Positions 12,291-24,165 of a DNA stretch of 64,000 nt are shown here, piece by piece (position 1 is the stretch's first letter; each line of letters starts with the position of its first letter). The notes beneath the pieces were generated by a model. It saw only the letters and a list, made by a program, of their open reading frames with translations. It made no database searches and was not told the DNA's origin. The stretch is taken from the NCBI RefSeq assembly GCF_016086655.4, contig NC_052136.2, positions 9,796,001-9,860,000 of the forward strand. Direction: 5' to 3'. The position numbers and the translations under genes are program-made. Source of the DNA: Lepeophtheirus salmonis (lineage: Eukaryota > Arthropoda > Copepoda > Siphonostomatoida > Caligidae).

Positions 12291-12612
12291 TAAATGAAAC
12301 TTGACGAGGTTTTTTCAATGTGGATATGATGAAATAGTGAAATGACTACTTAAATCCCAAAGCTGTTTACAACCAAGAGAAATATCGGAAAAATGAGATC
12401 CCGGGATCCTGAGAGACTAAGCCATGTACATACATTGTGATCACTTATCATTACACTAGCTATTACATACCTTTTGTTCGATGCATTATCGCTTCCTTTC
12501 AACGGTGGATGAGAATAAAGTACATTTTATCTCAAAATATAGCACTTTTTATTAACTATAATATTTTTATAAATATACTTTGGTAACATGAGATAATCCT
12601 TAAATATATAAA

Positions 12613-13045
12613 TAGGGTAGACTAGGAAGAGTTGCAATCATTTTTGCTTCTAGGCTCAATTACTTGGAGCGAGTTTAATATTTATCTACATATCAAACTC
12701 TGCTAGTGTTTGAATCTACCAAGAGATTATAAAACTCCGTAGTTGTTTTGCAGAGGAGAGTTTCAATGGTCATTGGTGACGGTTGTATTTAAAAAAAATC
12801 AGATTTAAGTTTGAAATTAATTTGGGGCAATAGAAACAGTTACAACATCATATTGTGTTGGTCTCAATTACTTGGAGCTGGTTAAACTCAGACACAACAA
12901 AATTTAGCACAATATATCTCCAAATGTCTTCTACTGTTTAAGTTAGTTTAGTACAAGTCGAAGTATGTCCAAAAATTGCATTTGGATAACCAGAAACCGT
13001 TGTAACTGTTTAAACATTTCTAAGTTGAGTTATAATTTACCAAAA
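12613..13045 (+). repeat. MITE-like dispersed repeat, copy 1
   Basis: Begins GGGTAGACTAGGAAGAGTTG and ends in a block with GTTGTAACTGTTTAAACATT and GAGTTATAA that is also present, more diverged, at 30757-31000. It holds an internal duplication of TCAATTACTTGGAGC (about 12656 and 12866). No coding capacity. Confidence 0.45.
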
Positions 13046-13439
13046 TTAGACTAGAGAGTATTTACATAATTACGGTCAACTGAAATTAAAGTGCATTGGG
13101 AATATTTATAAGTGAAATAAGCTTTAGTCGAATGACGACAGAGCCGATTAGACTATGTTGATGTAGAAGTATTTTAAAAGCCTTCTACTTTTTAGTTGAT
13201 GTTATCATGATTAATATCTTAAATTGGTCCTCAACAAGCGAGTTTTAAGTTTTTATAAAATTCTATTAAATGACAATAAAGTAATCAACAAAAAAATGAT
13301 ATAATTCACAGAAAAAACAATGACAAAATAACTGCATTATTAGAAAAATATTTATTGGAGCAACGTAGAAATTATTCTTTTAAACTCTACATATGTGGGC
13401 GTATACCATTTATGGTCTTTCCTTGAGAACTAAGTATAC

Positions 13440-14005
13440 ATTATGTATATCAGGAGCCTCCACAAGTAGTGAACTAGAGGGGCATTTGTCCCATCCCCCA
13501 AATTAAGAAATTTTTGCTTCTTACTAGAAAATTTAATATTTGAATTTAAATATAATTATTCCATCTTTTTCAAGGAAAAATTATTTTCTGTGAATAACTA
13601 AGAACTTTTTAAATTTTTCTCCTCCAAAAAAATTAATATTTGAAATTTAATTTTTCAATTATTTTTCCCAAAAATTAATCTTTTTGTAAACAGTTGTGGA
13701 GTTTGAATTTTTTTTCAAAAATTCTATTTTTTGAGAATGACTGTGGATTTGTTTCCCAAAAAATTTAATCTGTTGAGAAAAGCTGTAGTTTTTTGAATTT
13801 TTTATTCAAAAAATTCAAAATTTAGATTGTTTTTTGTTTTTTAAATTAATTTTTTTGAGAATTACTGTGGATTTTTGAAATTAAAAAAAAAAAAATCAAT
13901 ATTTGAAATTTTTTTAATATCAATGGATTTTCAAAAAAAATCCAAAAAACCCACCTTCCAAAAATCCCCTCCCCCAAAAAAATCTTGCAGACGCCCCTGT
14001 ATATG
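13440..14005 (-). repeat. AT-rich element with CAGGGGCGTCTGC-like end
   Basis: On the minus strand it starts ACAGGGGCGTCTGCAAGATT (about 14000). It continues through degenerate repeated units containing CTGTGGATTTTTGAA and AAAAATTTAAT blocks, and ends near GGGACAAATGCCCCTCTAGT at about 13470. No frame survives. A similar block occurs at 43015-43340. I interpret it as a decayed non-autonomous element with internal satellite-like repeats. Confidence 0.45.
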
Positions 14006-14920
14006 GACTTAAAAGACAACTCCTAGGCCAGATTAAGTAATTGTACTGTTAAAGATATATTAAGAAAATATTTATTAAATATTCCCCCCCGCCCTAAAAA
14101 AATAAATAATACTTTTTACTTCTGGCAGTATTTTATTCCATATCTCAAAGAAAAATTGCATAAAAATACTGATTTTTTGGAACATTAATTTTCCTTTTAA
14201 ATACATTTATAGTGATAATTTGGTGGTTGTAGCTTTTTTTGATGTTTGATAAAAAGGGTTCTTACCCTATGGTCGGTTTTCCTACGTAAACTCACATTAT
14301 TTATAAAGACATCTTCTAAAAGAACTCAGCATCTGTCTACTTATGGTACACATATACCTATAGTAAATATCTATGAATTTCCAAACAAATGCATTTCAAT
14401 TACCTTCCCTTTACGAGCTCCCCTATAATTTTTCATACTTTATAAAAATAGATATTAGAGGGATATATGATATATGAATGTATGTTTCTTCCATCCTCTG
14501 AAGAGAAAAAAGAAATAAGAAAGAAACCAAGATTGATATCATGTCAAAATAGGAAAAACTTTGTTCCCTTCAACTTACTTCTTTAATGTAAGAGTAAAGA
14601 TATTGGATAGAAAAAAAAATCACTTTATGAAAAAAAGAAAAAAAGAAGAAGATAAACCAAAAAGCTACTTTTATACGTGTATATGTGGTCTGTCTACAAA
14701 AAAACAAGCTGAAAGGGGTTTTCTCAAAATAGAGTGTTCTATTTGTATTTTTCGACTAATAATAATAGAAATATACTTTTATCAAATTACAAGCTACAAA
14801 TTAATGAAGTCTAAATTGATCTTTGCAATAAATATTGATATATTTGAAAGGTGTCATGTTGTGGACAATCTAAAGGTGGGTAACCACATCTGTCGGGCAA
14901 GTAAACGTATAATATGTAGT
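14006..14920. other. AT-rich non-coding stretch
   Basis: A 121-codon frame at 14561-14926 is Lys/Ile/Phe-rich and resembles no family. Its end overlaps the terminus of the mariner starting at 14922, so I treat it as accidental. Confidence 0.45.
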
Positions 14921-14921
14921 T

Positions 14922-15760
14922 TATAAAGGGTTGGTCTTATCTAGTGGTACACATTTTATTATTTTCAATCCGGAATGACATTGGAGCAAAACCACAGAGG
15001 ATGACAACAAGACATCATATCTCTCAACAGAGAAAGCTGAGGCGGTTGGAAAGGGCAAAGAAGATTCTAAATTTTCTCAAGTCGAATATATATTTGGGCA
15101 AAGTTTTGCTCTTTTCTATAGACCAATTTTTAGCCGTTGATGCGACTGTGAATAAGTACATCACAAACGAAAATCCTGACATGTCTCAGCTTCAGTGAGA
15201 CATATCTTCAGAACAAAAAATCCAGCTGGAACCATGGTATTGGGTGTTGTGGAACCTGCCCTCCCATTTTTCTGTAGAGAAAGGATCGGCTCCATGCAGA
15301 TGGCTACATCGAACTTCTGGATCAGAAAGTGTTACATTGGGCCAGATAAAAGTTCGGGGACAACTTTGTTTTTACGTACGACGGAGCTCCGTATCATTGC
15401 ATCACTGAGCCCCAGTCCTTCCCAAGGGACAGCTTTTCGGACTTTGGGATCTCAACATTAGCTGCCCTCATCTCAAGATACAACCCCCTTGAACTACTCT
15501 ATCTAGGCACTTCTGGAGGAGAGGATGTTTGCTACTCCTCACAGGAGTGTCTAGAGGCTTCCATCAACAAGGAGTGTGGCAAACACGAGTCTGTATTGAG
15601 TCAATTATTAGAGCACATTGAAAAAAAGTTATACCAAGTACTATTTTCAGATGATTTTACAAAATACATGTGTTTCCAAACCCTCTTGTTTCAATTTTAC
15701 TGTTGAAAAATTGTTGAAAATAATAAAATATGGACAACTACATAAGATCAACCCTCTATA
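14922..15760 (+). mobile_element. mariner-type element with about 40-bp TIRs
   Basis: The left end TATAAAGGGTTGGTCTTATC is inverted at the right end, whose reverse complement reads TATAGAGGGTTGATCTTATG. The similarity continues inward for about 40 bp (both include ATTTTATTATTTTCAA). TA dinucleotides flank both ends, as expected for Tc1/mariner target duplication. At about 840 bp it is shorter than a full mariner (about 1.3 kb) because the part encoding the N-terminal DNA-binding domain is missing. The decayed transposase inside is described separately. Confidence 0.85.
14944..15660 (+). pseudogene. mariner transposase pseudogene lacking DNA-binding domain
   Basis: Frame pieces in order: LRRLERAKKILNFLKSN (15030-15090), VLLFSIDQFLAVDATVNK (about 15105-15157), RTKNPAGTMVLGVV (from about 15205), DADGYIELLDQKVLHW, then FVFTYDGAPYHC (about 15365-15400) and NPLELLYLG (about 15485). 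Against the family pattern, the first catalytic Asp (FSDEK) is replaced by Ile, the second (DGAP) is kept, and the third (PLDY) is Glu. Together with frameshifts near 15195 and 15280 this shows a dead gene. The N-terminal helix-turn-helix half is absent although the TIRs are present. Confidence 0.8.
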
Positions 15761-15769
15761 TATTATTAA

Positions 15770-17640
15770 CTCTTGTTATTCGATTAAATAAAGTTTTTTT
15801 GTGATATCAACTCTTCTCCTGATATCATTTATATATGCATACACCTAGACATGCACCCGCCAGATAGATGTGGTAACCCGCCTTAAGCCACTTCAAACAA
15901 ATAAAAGTTCAAAACTATAGCTAAAATTATTTTTAATCTTTACTTCTTTCAAAATTTGAATACAAAACCTATAATTGAGTCAAATATGTCTATCAAATAT
16001 TTGGCTCTATGAGTATATATTGTAAAAAAAATATATTTGGATTTTGTCATTTTTTGATTTTGCTCAAAATTGTTTTTCTGTTAACGCATCACATATTATT
16101 TAAATGTACAAACAAAAAGTAACGCTCAAGGTTACTCATCAAAAGGAATTTAAGTAGAATATTACAGTATCCGTACACTCCCTTTCTTATTTTTATCGTT
16201 CATTTAAGCGCCATCTATGTACATTGTACAAAGTATCATTTTCACTAATATTAAAATGAATCACTGTTCAATACTTTTGAAAGTGAGATCCAATAATTAT
16301 AATTAAAATATTTTTTCCCTGCTGTATGATAAGTCTAAATTCTCTAAAATTTGAGCTGCTATGATCCCTCCAGACCATGGTCCCTATTATAGTAAATTAC
16401 CTCAGTTTTCTAATTTTGAATTAGTTCATAGTAAATCAATACTGAAATAAATTTATACTTAATTAAAGGATATATTACTCGTACAAACATTTGTGCAAAA
16501 TTATTAATGATTACATCACGTACTGGCATTTAAGATTTTGTCATCTTTCAAATATTGTCCTCTGGAATGACTTTTATGCCCCACTCGGACGTGCCCTTAG
16601 GGATAAGGACAGGGTAAGGCTGGTTTTCAAAATTTAGAATCTCCTACATCTGTAGACATAATTACAGTATTAATTAATTAAAAAAAAATTGGTAAATGTG
16701 AATTCAAACGCATCCTTATGGTCTTAAACCGGACTGGACGGAATTCATCATTTTTGGAGTGTACATCCCAACTTTGAAGCCCATTTCATCCTATCACCAA
16801 AAAGAAATCTTTTAACTTAAAATCCTTATCATTATTATGTAGAGTTTGTTTTCCCTGGACATTGATGTATATGAGTATTAAACAGATTTGATAGGGACTG
16901 TATAAAAACCTACTATCTCTTAGATAATTAGATATAAAACCACGCGCATCTCTAAAAGAAGGCAATTTTAGAAAATTAATAATAGTTTATATGTTTTTGT
17001 GTTTACTTTTCAAAAATGTTTTTTTATTGTTACTGTTATTTTGAGCAACAATTCTTTGAGCAAATAAACAAAAGTTAGATCTAAGGATATTTATATACGA
17101 ATATATATTTATATGTAATTGATTGTTAGAATATATATAACAATTTTTGAGCTTTTTATTGCCAAAAAGTCATTCAAATAGCGTTTTCTTCCTCTAATAT
17201 AAATTAGGAGTATGTATATATATCTTCTCATTTAATTAAAAACTAATTATAGAAATCCTCTTGATTAATATTACTATCCATTTATAATAATAATATGTAA
17301 GCATACACAAGACTTCATCATAAAGAATAAATAAAGATATGAAAAAAAAAAAAAAAAAAAAAAAGATTAATAACTAAGGTTCTATTTGAGAGCTTTTTTT
17401 TTTTTTTTGTTTAGCAAACAGAACATTCTTTTGTGCTCAGCTTGAGTTACTGTTATATGTATATGGAAAAGAAACATCTTTGATTTATTCAGGTCTCTAT
17501 AGGAGTGAGTTTCAATGCCAGAATGGAAAAGAACAAATAAGGTGTTGAATAAATTTTTCCCTAAAATACCCTTTTGAGAAATGGTATAAGAATTTTTAGA
17601 TTAGTGCACATAAAAAAAATGAAATATACTATTTTTATTC
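15770..17640. other. long AT-rich non-coding stretch
   Basis: Mostly featureless. A GC-richer patch at 16555-16640 has one open frame (including WNDFYAPLGRALRDKDRVR) that I cannot assign. An A-tract of about 23 lies near 17342-17364 and a T-tract near 17395. Confidence 0.4.
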
Positions 17641-17645
17641 CATAC

Positions 17646-17700
17646 CAGAGGTTCTCAACTAGTCTAGCAGATAAAGGGGTAATTGCTCCTCGCTTTTTGT
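17646..17700 (+). repeat. isolated hAT-like terminus
   Basis: CCAGAGGTTCTCAACTAGTC resembles hAT terminal repeats (CAGNGGTTCTCAAC). No matching end with an 8-bp target duplication was found. Confidence 0.4.
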
Positions 17701-18390
17701 GAAAATCTATAAGAATGAATAGTTTGATAATAATATTGTCAATCGATTTGTTATCAAAATAAACTCTCTCCTTATAAATTGGTTTCTAGGGTGTTTTTTT
17801 ATAGAAGGTTTGAGATTAAAGGGACTAAGGACTGTATCATTTGGAAACCAAATCATTCATTTTTATTATATGAATTTAATCGTGCGTGGGCACTTTGCCA
17901 CAAACCTTATTGCTGACAGTCACATTGCCGAGCAGACATACAAAAAAGTAATAGATCTATTTGATGATGATTCATCCTATAATTCTATGTAATTATGGCT
18001 CCCATTAAAACAAAAGTAAAAAAAAACAGAAACAAAAACAGCCTCATTAATTGTCACAAATTGTAACGACTGAGTGTTAATTTATAAATAATTGATTCAT
18101 TTATTTAGAAGACGCTTCAAAATTTATCCTTAACCGCTATTCCAGAACTGTTCCAACAATAATACTGAAAACTGGCCAATAAATAAATTAAAAAGAGAAA
18201 AAGTGCTTAAAGAAGAGAAGGAGTCGTTAAATGAATGATTGCCATTTAATGGACAATGCGAATGATTCAGTCCTTTGGATCAAGAGTGTTGGATCTTCTA
18301 TGTACTTGACCATGTCTCAATCGGGACTCCTCTATCTTTATCTGTCTCTTACTCTATAATTATCAAAATATGTTTGTAAATGTAGTTGTA

Positions 18391-19358
18391 AAGTAGTTCC
18401 CAAACTTGTTTTAGTTTGACCTTAAAATATATATGGCTAGACAATGTGCGACCCCTACATCTCTCATTCAGAGATAAATATAAAATTTGGAGTGCATTTT
18501 TTGTAAATAAATGATTTAAAAGTGATATCAGCTATATAAAGTTCAACACAGATGCAAATAATATAAGTTATTTGACTATATTGATCAAAAAGAAAGATTG
18601 TAGGTCTACATATATTGAAAAATATAAGGAGTACAATGAAGAAATAACAAAATATATTGTAAATATAAAATCAGTGATATATGTACTACATGCAATGCTT
18701 TTTATTCCATCAATTCTCTTTTTTGCCGTAAATGAAGTCAAAAGTGAGACTCACAAACAAGAACATTAGAGGCTGTGCATGTGCAAATAGGTTTATAGAC
18801 ACATGAACGTCTTTATGGGATGTGTGGTCTGTGTGCATTGAGAAAAATAGGTCTATTCAAGGTTTAATTTTGGACACAGCAATTCAAAGATCATCCGCCA
18901 CATGAAGCCACGATCTGTGTTTATATTTTATATAAGTTAACACAGAAAAGGTCTTCTCGCATAAATAAGTTTATCCAAGTGGTCTAAGTACATTTCAAAC
19001 TGCTTTTATCAAAAGTTTTATCACAGAAATCAAGAATTCGTCAAGTGTTTTAGAATCAAAATCTGTTTTGAATGTTTGGTCACATGAAAGTTGGATAAGT
19101 GCATCTTTCATATCAGTGAAAGATGACTAGCTGTGGCAGTAAAAGGGGGGTATCCAGTTATATTTTTCTGGAGCACTATCTTCTTGTAAATAATTTTTAA
19201 AATAATCCAAAATAGAGTTATAAAAAATATGTGCATTCATCATTATTTAAGTTTTACTGCCACTCAAAGTAATGCAAATTTTAATTATATTCTTCTCTTT
19301 TGGAAATCATCTCGAGACCCCTCAGCTGTGTCCAGCACTCTCACTATGAGAACCACTG
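18391..19358 (-). mobile_element. internally deleted hAT element, copy 1
   Basis: The left end AAGTAGTTCCCAAAC and the right end CTATGAGAACCACTG (reverse complement CAGTGGTTCTCATAG) are imperfect hAT-type inverted termini. Inside, on the minus strand, lies only the C-terminal dimerisation (hATC) part of a ZBED5-like transposase: MKDALIQLSCDQTFKTDFDS (about 19060-19120), TYLCEKTFSVLTYIKYKHRS (about 18910-18965), then VADDL and IAVSKIKP. The TYLCExxFSxLxxIKxKxR pattern is characteristic of this family. The remainder of the transposase is missing, and the same layout recurs at 25861-26770. An 8-bp target duplication is not convincing here. Confidence 0.75.
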
Positions 19359-19774
19359 GTTAAGTATAGAATTATATAGTTTTGCAGCATACATCATCAT
19401 TAAATATATTTATTCTTTTGTTCCGTAAAGTGATCATTCGGCAATGTATCCGTGTAACAGAGTAGCTTTCAAAATTAAGTTTTTTAACAAAGTGTCCCAG
19501 AACCAAATTTAATAACGTCTTTTATTATTTGTCATTCCTAGAAAATTATCCTCTGACTTTTTTTCAATTAAAAAGAATATATCACCATAAAGATCAACTT
19601 ATTAGGTTCCATTTATGTGGAAAATTAATTCGATATCTTATTTAAATAAGATATAGTTTAAATTTTGTAGTAAAATTAGCGTGCAATGTTCTTTATTTGT
19701 TGGCAACGTAAACAGTGTTTTTTTATTATTTAATTATGTGGGAGACAGTATATAGGTATTAAGTAAACCCAAGT
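19359..19774. other. AT-rich non-coding stretch
   Basis: Nothing recognised between the hAT copy and the next R1 repeat. Confidence 0.45.
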
Positions 19775-20020
19775 GTGTTTGCTCATGAATGATGGAAAGC
19801 GAGACTAAGGAATGGTTGCAGCGATATCGTGCAAGTCCCTGTAGGACTCCGAGTAGAATTGAAGATCGACAACGGAGTAATTCCTGTCTATGTTCTTGCA
19901 TGATGCGGAATGGGAATTGTGCTCGTTTCTTGCTTCTCATAGCTAAATGCAGCTAATCTAATGAAACTTCATGACAGCAAAACTACTCTCCTCCAAAAAA
20001 AAATTTCAACTTGTAAAGGC
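19775..20020 (+). repeat. dispersed repeat R1, long copy
   Basis: A well preserved R1 copy: GTTTGCTCATGAATGATGGA, CAAGTCCCTGTAGGACTCCG, AGTAGAATTGAAGATCGACA, TGATGCGGAATGGGAATTG, CATAGCTAAATGCAGCTAAT and CATGACAGC, ending with TTCAACTTGTAAAGGCTAAC. Length is about 250 bp with no coding capacity; open frames on either strand are by-products. SINE-like size, but I see no convincing tRNA A/B boxes. Confidence 0.75.
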
Positions 20021-20484
20021 TAACATGATAATTTTCGTTTTAATATATATATATACCAAAAATGATTACTATTTACAACGTTACTGATAACTACTCTAAA
20101 AAGGTTACAAAAATTAGTCAAGTTTCATCGGAAAAACAAAATGTAACATTGGATTTCAAAAGACTCGATGTATTCTACCTTGAATTTTGAGCATTGCTAA
20201 TTAGCTTTTGGAAATTGGTTGATTATAACAAACTTGGATGTCATTTATCGTAATTCTCTGGATATTGCAGCTTATGACTTTCATAGTAGAGTAATCTTGG
20301 TGTAAAGTACCATCCTAAAAAGTTTAATCATGATTTAAATTTTCAAGGATGTAGGGTCCCCTGCCAATCTGCCAAACCCCTTGGTCTTGTTCCCAATACC
20401 AAAGCTACATTATTCAAATTATCAATATTAAAAAACAAAAAAAAAGTCATTATGTTTACTTTTTATCTAGGCTAAGGAGGTCTT

Positions 20485-20760
20485 GAACACAAGACTACTC
20501 TGGCATTGAATAAGGGATGCAATTCATTTTTGGAGGCATCAAAGGATAAAATTAAAAAAGTATAGTTGATGAATAAATAGGTTTAGTTAACCTATTCTGT
20601 GTAGGGAGGAAGAGTTGGCTTTCAAACAAATAGTGAATGTCGACAAGTTAGGCTCACAATACTCTTTCACCTACTTTTAAGGGATGAAACTTATCCAATC
20701 CAGAAGTTAATTTTTCTGGCTTCAGAGGATAAAATCCAAAGAAGAAAGTATATGGATATT
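20485..20760 (+). repeat. imperfect internal direct duplication
   Basis: AAGGGATGCAATTCATTTTTGG with GGATAAAATTAAAAAAGTAT (20510-20565) recurs as AAGGGATGAAACTTATCC... with GGATAAAATCCAAAGAAGAAAGTAT (20680-20745). Spacing is about 170 bp. Function and family are unknown. Confidence 0.4.
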
Positions 20761-20929
20761 AGGCTTTCATCTCAATTGGGTAGGAGTAGGGGACATTTGG
20801 CAATATTGCAATTTAATCAAAGAAATAAAAATTGATCACCTATGCCATTTTAAATCGAAGAGAATAATAAAATACATAAATATTTTAAAGTAATAATTAA
20901 ATTATGTAAAAAAGTTATAAACGAAACTT

Positions 20930-21130
20930 GGAAGACAATTGAAGAAGAAAACAAAATGTAGGAAATGAAAGTAAGTTTTCTAAGCAATAGGCCATTGGGC
21001 GAGTTCTAAAGCTTAATTTTAAGTTGTTGAAAATTTGTCGGTCATTACTTTTAACAAAATGCATATTTAGGGTCCATGTACGCTCAACATTTCCTAGAAA
21101 ATCTGAAAATGGACCAGTTTTAAGGGATGA
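20930..21130. repeat. dispersed repeat R3, copy 2
   Basis: Has CAATTGAAGAAGAAA, AGGCCATTGGGCGAGTTCTA and ATTTGTCGGTCATTA in the order found at 225-480, with moderate divergence. No coding frame. Confidence 0.45.
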
Positions 21131-21776
21131 AAAGAGCTTTCTAACAACTAGTAAATGGGTACTTACTTAATATTACATTACATTTTTATACTTCAATGAA
21201 AATTATAGAGTTTTTTTTTTCAATTTTAGAAAAGTACATACTATGTAAGATTCATATGTTGATAAAACATATGAACAACATTTGTCCAACAAATTACTTT
21301 TAATTTTGACAGACATATGTATGCCTACATAGTAGTGCCTATGTGTGTCGTGTACACACTTTAAATACATGAAAAGAAAGTTAAAATATATTTATTATTC
21401 TTTTAGTACGTCAAATCCTTTATTTTTAGAAATTAAATATAAAAAAACTACATGACAAAACAAATAAAATAACATTATTTCAAATGGTCAAGAAGGCAGG
21501 CTTCACCACGCAAAGAAGAACACCACGATAGATAGTGATAGAAAAAAGCCTTGTATTTTTATACCTAATTAAAAAACACAAAAAACATAGTAGGATAGAG
21601 CTTCACTCCCGGGAAATATTGCTTTTCCCGGAAAATCCCACATTTAATTTTTTTAAATAATAAAAGCATCATTTAATCATATACCATTCATAAAATAAAA
21701 AATTGAGGGCATATTAAACGAAAAATCACTTTCTATACAATTTTCCTGAGTTATGGTTTGCAAAAGAGGCAATATA

Positions 21777-22430
21777 TACAAGGTGGAGATTTTAAATCCG
21801 AAACAAGTTTACACCTCAATATCTTGGCAACCCTCGAATTTATGTTTATGAAAGTATACTCATCAGATTTAGATAACAAAACTGTTTAAGGTAAAATACG
21901 AAATCCTTGAGATATCCTCCGAATACAAACGCTGTGCGGCCGTTATTGTGCACCTCTGTAGCCAGTAAATACCCAAGGATATTATTGCGTTTGCGAAGCT
22001 GACTAAATCAACTGTTTACGATATTGCTAAGGCTTTCAAGACACAAGCCGCACAATTAATTCCGTAAGAAAAAAGGGCAAAGTAAATGTGGCCTCCTAAC
22101 TGACTGGATCAGAAGCCTTTGGACTACTATGTGTATTGGGGTTTGGAGAGAGATTCCTATAAACGTGGACATCCCACTTTTGACTCCTTGTAGACTCCTG
22201 TTCTTGAGGAAGTGGCCAACATGACCAGGAGTTCTTCATCAAGGCTTGTGCCTGGTTCAGGGCCAAGTTAAAGGCTGTGATTGAAGCAGGAGCTGGCTGG
22301 TTTGAGTGATTGACTTCACTATGGAACCCCATATGTAAGAACAAAATATTTGACTGAATTTAGGGAAATATATTCTAATTTGCATTATTCAATCATTAAA
22401 TGTATATCGGATTTAAGATTCCCATTTAGC
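21777..22430 (+). mobile_element. internally deleted mariner, copy A
   Basis: The left end TACAAGGTGGAGATTTTAAA is inverted at 22403-22429 (reverse complement GGGAATCTTAAATCCGATAT), giving recognisable TIRs of about 20 bp. At about 650 bp it is half the usual size. It codes for an N-terminal piece and a C-terminal piece with nothing between. A 24-base A-tract follows at about 22440. Copy B at 24648-25284 has the same organisation. Confidence 0.75.
21920..22309 (+). pseudogene. mariner transposase pseudogene, N- and C-terminal pieces fused
   Basis: N-terminal helix-turn-helix text includes PKDIIAFAKLTKSTVYDIAK (about 21970-22030) and AFKTQAAQLIP. Then MWPPN (22087) and KPLDYYVYWGLERDSYKRG give the third catalytic region with Asp kept. 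The tail EEVANM and FIKACAWFRAKLKAVIEAG ends in WFE and a stop at 22307. The first two catalytic Asp regions are absent. At least three frame changes and stops are present. Confidence 0.75.
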
Positions 22431-22464
22431 TTACGAGTCCAAAAAAAAAAAAAAAAAAAAAAAA

Positions 22465-23090
22465 GGCAACCCACTATAGGTGATAATCATAAAATGAGGA
22501 TTTAAAATATATCGGTATTTACGCCTAGCTATAAATTTTTTCTTTCCTCTTAACGTATACAAATCAATACTTCAATTTCACATCCCATTTTCCCTAGACT
22601 ACTGTTCAACAATAATTTCCCGGGCAGTGATAATCCTATTTAGGATACAATATATGTATTGTAATATAAGTAAAACATACACATATCTTAATATAAACAT
22701 TAATTATATTGTAAGGTAGCATGTAAAAGGAAGTATTGAAGAATGTTAAGAAAAACGAAAATGAAGCTAAAACTTTTATTTAATTTAATGTAAAAGAGTC
22801 ATGTTTGTATAAATGTAGGTATATACACATTATGGTGGTAATTTCACCTGTTGTTTTTTATATTCTTTATAAAAGGGTATACTTCTGGGACTCTAGTATT
22901 CTTATAAGTTATACACATTAGATTGTTTTAGAATACAGTCACAATGGAATTTGAAATAAAACAGAACATTGAGGTTAAAATTCAAAATTGAGTATACAGG
23001 GTCCTCGGACAGTTATGTTAAATGTTAATTAAAGTACTGATGATATAACTAATTACGTATAATTGCTGACATGGGTCATTTATATAACTT
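22465..23090. other. AT-rich non-coding stretch
   Basis: No frame or repeat recognised. Confidence 0.45.
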
Positions 23091-23094
23091 TCAT

Positions 23095-23340
23095 TCCAAA
23101 TGGTCACCCTTAGCCTTAACCACAGCCCGAAATATCTCTGGAAAGGACTTGCATGCTGCATGCACCATATCCAAAGGGATGGAGTTTCTTCTGAATTAAT
23201 TTACCCCTAATAAATGGGAGCTTTCTGTATGTCAAAATTGAGAGGACTGACATAACTAGTCTCTTCTCGACTATTATAAAATGTAACAGCCTTTGTCCAA
23301 TACTGAGTACACTTGAAACACACAATTCCATCTAGAAATT
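23095..23340 (-). pseudogene. mariner C-terminal fragment
   Basis: On the minus strand one frame ends with NSIPLDMVHAACKSFPEIFR and AVVKAKGDHLE (about 23100-23190), the usual mariner C-terminal pattern of MxxAxxxFRxRxxxVxxAxGGxxE. The upstream part (23200-23335) is open but weakly recognisable. Nothing of the catalytic core is visible. Confidence 0.6.
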
Positions 23341-23479
23341 TTGGGATATTTGCATCCTAATAGAAATAAAGGGGTGAACATAAATATCGGACATATTTCT
23401 AATTGTTTTATTTTTAATGCAGGCGGTCATCTTAATAAGATCTAACTTCACCTAAAAGTACTGTCCATAGACAAAAACT

Positions 23480-24165
23480 TTCGTTTTTATTCTTAATCTG
23501 CTCCATTTCACAAGAAGGCTATATGTAAAGTAATTGCCGAATTGTCTGATGCCAGTAGAGGATGCTAAGACAATCGTAAAAGTCACAAAATATGCCAAGA
23601 GCTCTATCTATGAGACTGCAAGTAATTAAAGGTGGATAAGGGGCTTTCTCGTTCCTCATACGGTTCGCACAAAGCCAAATAGTGGACTGGATACTTCCTG
23701 TCTGGATTCAAGAGGCCCATCCAAGAAAATTATGGCATTTCAATAGCTGATCATACTCGAAGTAGGTCTATCACAAGAGGACGGTAGCCAGGGCCATCAA
23801 GGACGACTTAGGCTTGAACCTCTGTATCAAGAGAAGGTGTCACCTTGTTACTACGAAGAGGAAGGACATCAGGTTGCAAAAATGCAAAAAACTCTGCCAT
23901 ATTAGTAAATAAAATCCAAGCATCATAAAGCTATTTAGTGATGAGTCTAACTTCACCTATGACACAAAAAATTACCACTGGCTGGCAGAGGAAAGAGGTA
24001 ATGTTCCTCCTGTGATAAAGACATACCTCTTTGAGATCCCTGAAGCTCTCTGTGAAGAGGAACATGTCCCACTTCAACAAGAAATATATAATAAAGGCCT
24101 ACTCAACTTCATTGTGCCGTTTAAAGATGGCGATCAAAACCAAGGGTAATCATATTTAATTTGAA
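23480..24165 (+). pseudogene. mariner transposase pseudogene lacking second and third catalytic regions
   Basis: Pieces in order: AKTIVKVTKYAKSSIYETAS (about 23565-23625, N-terminal helix-turn-helix), RTVARAIKDDLGLNLCIKRR (about 23780-23840), KLFSDESNFTYDTKNYHWLA (about 23930-23990, first catalytic Asp kept) and VPPVIK (about 24010). The text then jumps directly to SLKLSVKRNMS and KKYIIKAYSTSLCRLKMAIK, ending GNHI near 24150. The segment with the second and third Asp residues is deleted. Stops occur at several places. Confidence 0.8.

Noticed and set aside
14561..14926. 121-codon plus-strand open frame
   Set aside because: Lys/Ile/Phe-rich, no recognisable domain, ends in the terminus of an adjacent mariner element; consistent with chance in AT-rich DNA.
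16555..16640. GC-richer patch with an open frame (WNDFYAPLGRALRDKDRVR)
   Set aside because: Under 30 codons, no splice-like boundaries, no similarity I can name.
17342..17364. A-tract as a possible retroposon tail
   Set aside because: No transcript-like or LINE sequence precedes it and no target duplication is visible. The A-tracts at 22440 and 34680 likewise give no retroposon evidence.
17810..17992. 60-codon plus-strand frame
   Set aside because: Composition is slightly protein-like near its end, but there is no known motif, no splice or promoter context, and it lies just after a solo hAT terminus.
19734..19940. 68-codon minus-strand open frame
   Set aside because: Lies within repeat R1, whose other copies do not keep the frame.
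21605..21650. CCCGGGAAATATTGCTTTTC, near-palindrome
   Set aside because: Short and imperfect. Similar CCGGAAA/TTTCCCG phrases at 11521 and 28730 are too short to define a family.
22096..22344. 82-codon minus-strand open frame
   Set aside because: Antisense shadow of the mariner tail in copy A.
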